Below are positions 61,777 through 64,000 of a stretch of 64,000 nt of DNA, one piece after another (position 1 is the first letter of the stretch; each line of letters opens with the position of its first letter). The stretch is taken from assembly GCA_040768445.1 (NCBI GenBank), contig JAXGMV010000001.1:248001-312000 (forward strand), read 5' to 3'. Position numbers and translations under genes: made by a program. A model generated the notes under the pieces. It ran no database searches and was not told the DNA's origin. It saw only the letters and a program-made list of their open reading frames with translations. The stretch is from JAXGMV01 sp040768445. GTDB lineage: Bacteria; Chloroflexota; Anaerolineae; Anaerolineales; Anaerolineaceae.

Positions 61777-63957
61777 TCAGAGGTTCTCGACGAAGAACTT
61801 AAAAATGCGTTCTTCCATGTAAACACGGTCCTCAAGCTTACGCGGCATATGCCTTTCATCGGGGAAGAGCAGAAGTTCATAAGGTTTGCGGGCGGCAATC
61901 AGGGCATTGATCAAACGGGCGGTGTGCCTGAAATGGACATTTTCATCTATCAAGCCGTGTACGATCAGCAGGTGTCCCTGCAGGTTGTCGACATGCGCCA
62001 TCACACTGCCATCTTCATAACCTTGGGGATTCTTTTGCGGTGTACCCATATATCGTTCGGTGTAATGGGTGTCATAGCCGTCATAATGCGTCACAGGTGC
62101 ACCGGCTACAGCCACTTTGAAGGTGCCTGGTTTCTTTACAAGGCACAGTGCGGACATATACCCGCCGTAACTCCAACCATAAATACCAACCCGTTCAGGG
62201 TCAGTGATGCCAAGTTCAACCAGCCGGCTGACGCCGAATGCCTGGTCTTCCACTTCCACCGTGCCCATGCAGTGTTTGATATGTCCTTCAAACGCCAGTC
62301 CTCTGCGGGCGCTGCCGCGGTTGTCCATCATAAACACACAGAAACCCTCGCGTGCCAGGTACTGTGCCCGCATATTCACGGTCGAATCCCAATCATTCTG
62401 TACCATTTGGGCGTGTGGACCACCGTATACATGGACAATGGTAGGCAGAGGTTTCCCTGGTGTATACTCTGGTGGTAAATATAACGCTCCGTAAAATACC
62501 TCACCCTCATCATTTGTAAATGAGATCACCTGCGGTGGTTCCAAACCCAGCTCGGCTGTGCGTGGATCTTCTTCCTTATACAACACTGACAGTGTTTTCC
62601 GGCTCTCAACATCAACCAGATTGATCACTGGCGGCTGCTGCAGACTGTTGTAACTGTCAACATAGCGCCGGCAGTGATGATCCATCACAACCTGGTGCAT
62701 ACCCGGTTCATGGGTCAGCCGCTGCGGCATACCGCCTGAAAGCGGCACGCGGTAAAGGTGAGATTCGAGCGGTGTCTTGCGCGTGGCTGTGAAGTACACA
62801 AAACCACGCTTCTTGTCAATACCCACCAGGCTGTCCACCATCCAATCGCCTGATGTCAACTGCCTGATCTGTCTGCCAGCACTGTCGTAATGGTAGAGAT
62901 GCCGGTAACCACTGCGCTCCGACGCCCAGATAAACCCTTCAAAAGTTCCTTCACCACTGGAAAGCGGTCTGAACATGTCATGCAGGTTAATCCAGATATC
63001 TGATTCCTCGCGCAGGAGCAGGCTACGTTCGCCAGACTCAGGATTAAAAACGACCAGATCAAGGATTGTCTGTTCACGGTTTTCAATCTGTGCGCTTAAC
63101 CTTCCGTCTGGCAGCCAGTCAACGCGGGCAAGATAAAAATCTTCATAACCATCCAGATTCATCCAGGTCACAGAGCCGCCGGTTACCGGCACAATTCCCA
63201 GCCTGACATGGGCGTTCTCAGCCCCGGCAAAGGGGTAACGGTGATCTTCCTGCGCAGTGTCACCGGTCTGCGGCTTGCCCTGGTGCATAATGCGGAAGAT
63301 GGGAATGTGCGTTTCATCCACTTCGACAAAGGCAATCAGCCGGCTGTCAGATGACCACCAGTAACCACGCTGCCTGCCCATCTCTTCCTGGGCAATATAC
63401 TCAGCCAATCCGTTGGTTTTACCAGTGCCGTTTACACCCTGAGTCACCTGCAGTGGCTGACGGCCATTAAGGTCAAGGACATAGATATCTCCATCCTGCA
63501 CATAAGAAACCATGCTCCCGTCGGGTGAAAAATGCGGGTCGATTATGGTTTTTCCCTCAGCAGCCGGCAGTTCTTGCGCCTCACTATCCAGACTGTTCTT
63601 AACATACAGGCGCCCTCCCAATGGATACAGTATCTTATGCCCCTTTTTCGCCCATTCGTAGGTTGAAACACCCAGCGCACGCTGCCTTTCACGCTCCCGG
63701 CGCAGTTTTTCCTCCAATGTCAGCTCATTCTCTGTCAGGCCGGTAGATGGAGCGACGATGACCTTGTGCTGCTTTGTCTTCATATCATACGCATAAAGCT
63801 GGTTAACCAGGTCGTGTTCCGGGCTGTACAGGTATGTCACCAGGCTGTCATCCGGGCTGAATTGAAATTTCACCGGCACCGCCATACCGGGTGCTGGAAT
63901 TCTGGCTACATCCTCAATCGAAAATGGTTTACGCGTCGGTTCATCATGATCTTGCAT
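61777..63957 (-). CDS. S9-family prolyl oligopeptidase, DPP4-like
   Basis: A 726-residue protein. An N-terminal beta-propeller (about 20-460) contains EYIAQEEMGRQRGYWWSSDSRLIAFVEVDET, the double-Glu motif region that DPP4 uses to hold the substrate N-terminus. The C-terminal hydrolase has the triad Ser in GIYGWSYGGYMSAL, Asp in HGLIDENVHF and His in PDERHMPRK. GAGGTG precedes the ATG at 63957. It removes N-terminal dipeptides, likely in the cytosol since no signal peptide is visible, and fits the peptide-degrading gene set of the window. Confidence 0.94.
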   Translation of the reverse strand: MQDHDEPTRKPFSIEDVARIPAPGMAVPVKFQFSPDDSLVTYLYSPEHDLVNQLYAYDMKTKQHKVIVAPSTGLTENELTLEEKLRRERERQRALGVSTYEWAKKGHKILYPLGGRLYVKNSLDSEAQELPAAEGKTIIDPHFSPDGSMVSYVQDGDIYVLDLNGRQPLQVTQGVNGTGKTNGLAEYIAQEEMGRQRGYWWSSDSRLIAFVEVDETHIPIFRIMHQGKPQTGDTAQEDHRYPFAGAENAHVRLGIVPVTGGSVTWMNLDGYEDFYLARVDWLPDGRLSAQIENREQTILDLVVFNPESGERSLLLREESDIWINLHDMFRPLSSGEGTFEGFIWASERSGYRHLYHYDSAGRQIRQLTSGDWMVDSLVGIDKKRGFVYFTATRKTPLESHLYRVPLSGGMPQRLTHEPGMHQVVMDHHCRRYVDSYNSLQQPPVINLVDVESRKTLSVLYKEEDPRTAELGLEPPQVISFTNDEGEVFYGALYLPPEYTPGKPLPTIVHVYGGPHAQMVQNDWDSTVNMRAQYLAREGFCVFMMDNRGSARRGLAFEGHIKHCMGTVEVEDQAFGVSRLVELGITDPERVGIYGWSYGGYMSALCLVKKPGTFKVAVAGAPVTHYDGYDTHYTERYMGTPQKNPQGYEDGSVMAHVDNLQGHLLIVHGLIDENVHFRHTARLINALIAARKPYELLLFPDERHMPRKLEDRVYMEERIFKFFVENL

Positions 63958-64000
63958 TTGGTTTCACCTCGTTAATTAGAAATGCCATCATTCTGCAAAC

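Noticed and set aside
61849..62478. 209-residue plus-strand ORF inside the S9 peptidase
   Set aside because: Antisense shadow of the catalytic domain, with no motif or start signal.

Overview
The window looks like chromosomal DNA from an anaerobic Chloroflexota (Anaerolineae-type) bacterium. This is inferred from gene content and style: Pro/Thr-rich TEAP linkers on a substrate-binding lipoprotein, an oversized SecA, a frr-uppS-cdsA block, a PIN-TRAM membrane protein, a class II FBPase, a sortase with its own substrate, and many paired metallopeptidases. There are no rRNA genes. One tRNA gene (Arg, UCG) is present. No phage or insertion sequence genes were recognised. Taxonomy could not be tested by search.

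Layout. 1-3.0 kb: end of a 3-hydroxyisobutyrate dehydrogenase-family gene, an isochorismatase-like hydrolase, a secreted DUF2202 ferritin-like protein with GYGRNS repeats, and a duplicated DUF4405 cytochrome-b-like membrane protein. 3.4-11.0 kb: a single minus-strand envelope operon (MBOAT, DHHW/AlgJ-like protein, acetyl-CoA-synthetase-like ligase, acyl carrier protein, rmlC, rmlB, LCP ligase). It looks like a Dlt/Alg-type system that loads an acyl group on a dedicated carrier protein and moves it across the membrane to a surface glycan. 11.3-18 kb: two tandem secreted, membrane-anchored esterases and two GT-C type membrane glycosyltransferases. 18-20.7 kb: two M20 peptidases and a small ORF. 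20.8-25.6 kb: a structured intergenic region, a small helical protein, a sortase-type surface protein with its sortase, and a secreted metzincin-like protease broken by a G8 tract. 25.6-27.3 kb: an AbiE type IV toxin-antitoxin pair with a perfect inverted repeat running into its start codon. 27.6-33.4 kb: a complete Dpp/Opp peptide-type ABC transporter.

33.8-34.3 kb: a tRNA-Arg gene followed by at least four copies of its own 3' end, each with a hairpin-bearing insertion in the T-loop; this is the most unusual non-coding structure in the window. 34.4-40 kb: PIN-TRAM protein, cysS, a SPOUT rRNA methyltransferase, a HemN-like radical SAM protein, and a SIMPL lipoprotein. 40.1-43.3 kb: glpX, cdsA, uppS, frr. 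43.5 kb: a small conserved-looking ORF behind a consensus sigma-70 promoter. 43.8-49.8 kb: an M16 peptidase pair, a small membrane protein, an M19 dipeptidase, and an S1-domain protein. 50-54 kb: a 1353-residue SecA. 54.2-58.5 kb: an ABC export/FtsX-type operon with two ATPases, one carrying a C-terminal sensor-like extension. 58.7-64 kb: dihydrolipoyl dehydrogenase, a beta-lactamase-family serine hydrolase, and a DPP4-like S9 peptidase.

Overall the region is rich in peptide metabolism (M16, M19, M20, S9, Dpp transporter) and cell-envelope functions (glycan acylation, rhamnose, LCP, sortase, GT-C enzymes), as expected of a peptide- and sugar-fermenting anaerobe with a thick decorated envelope. 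Assignments come from reading motifs; no database search was run.
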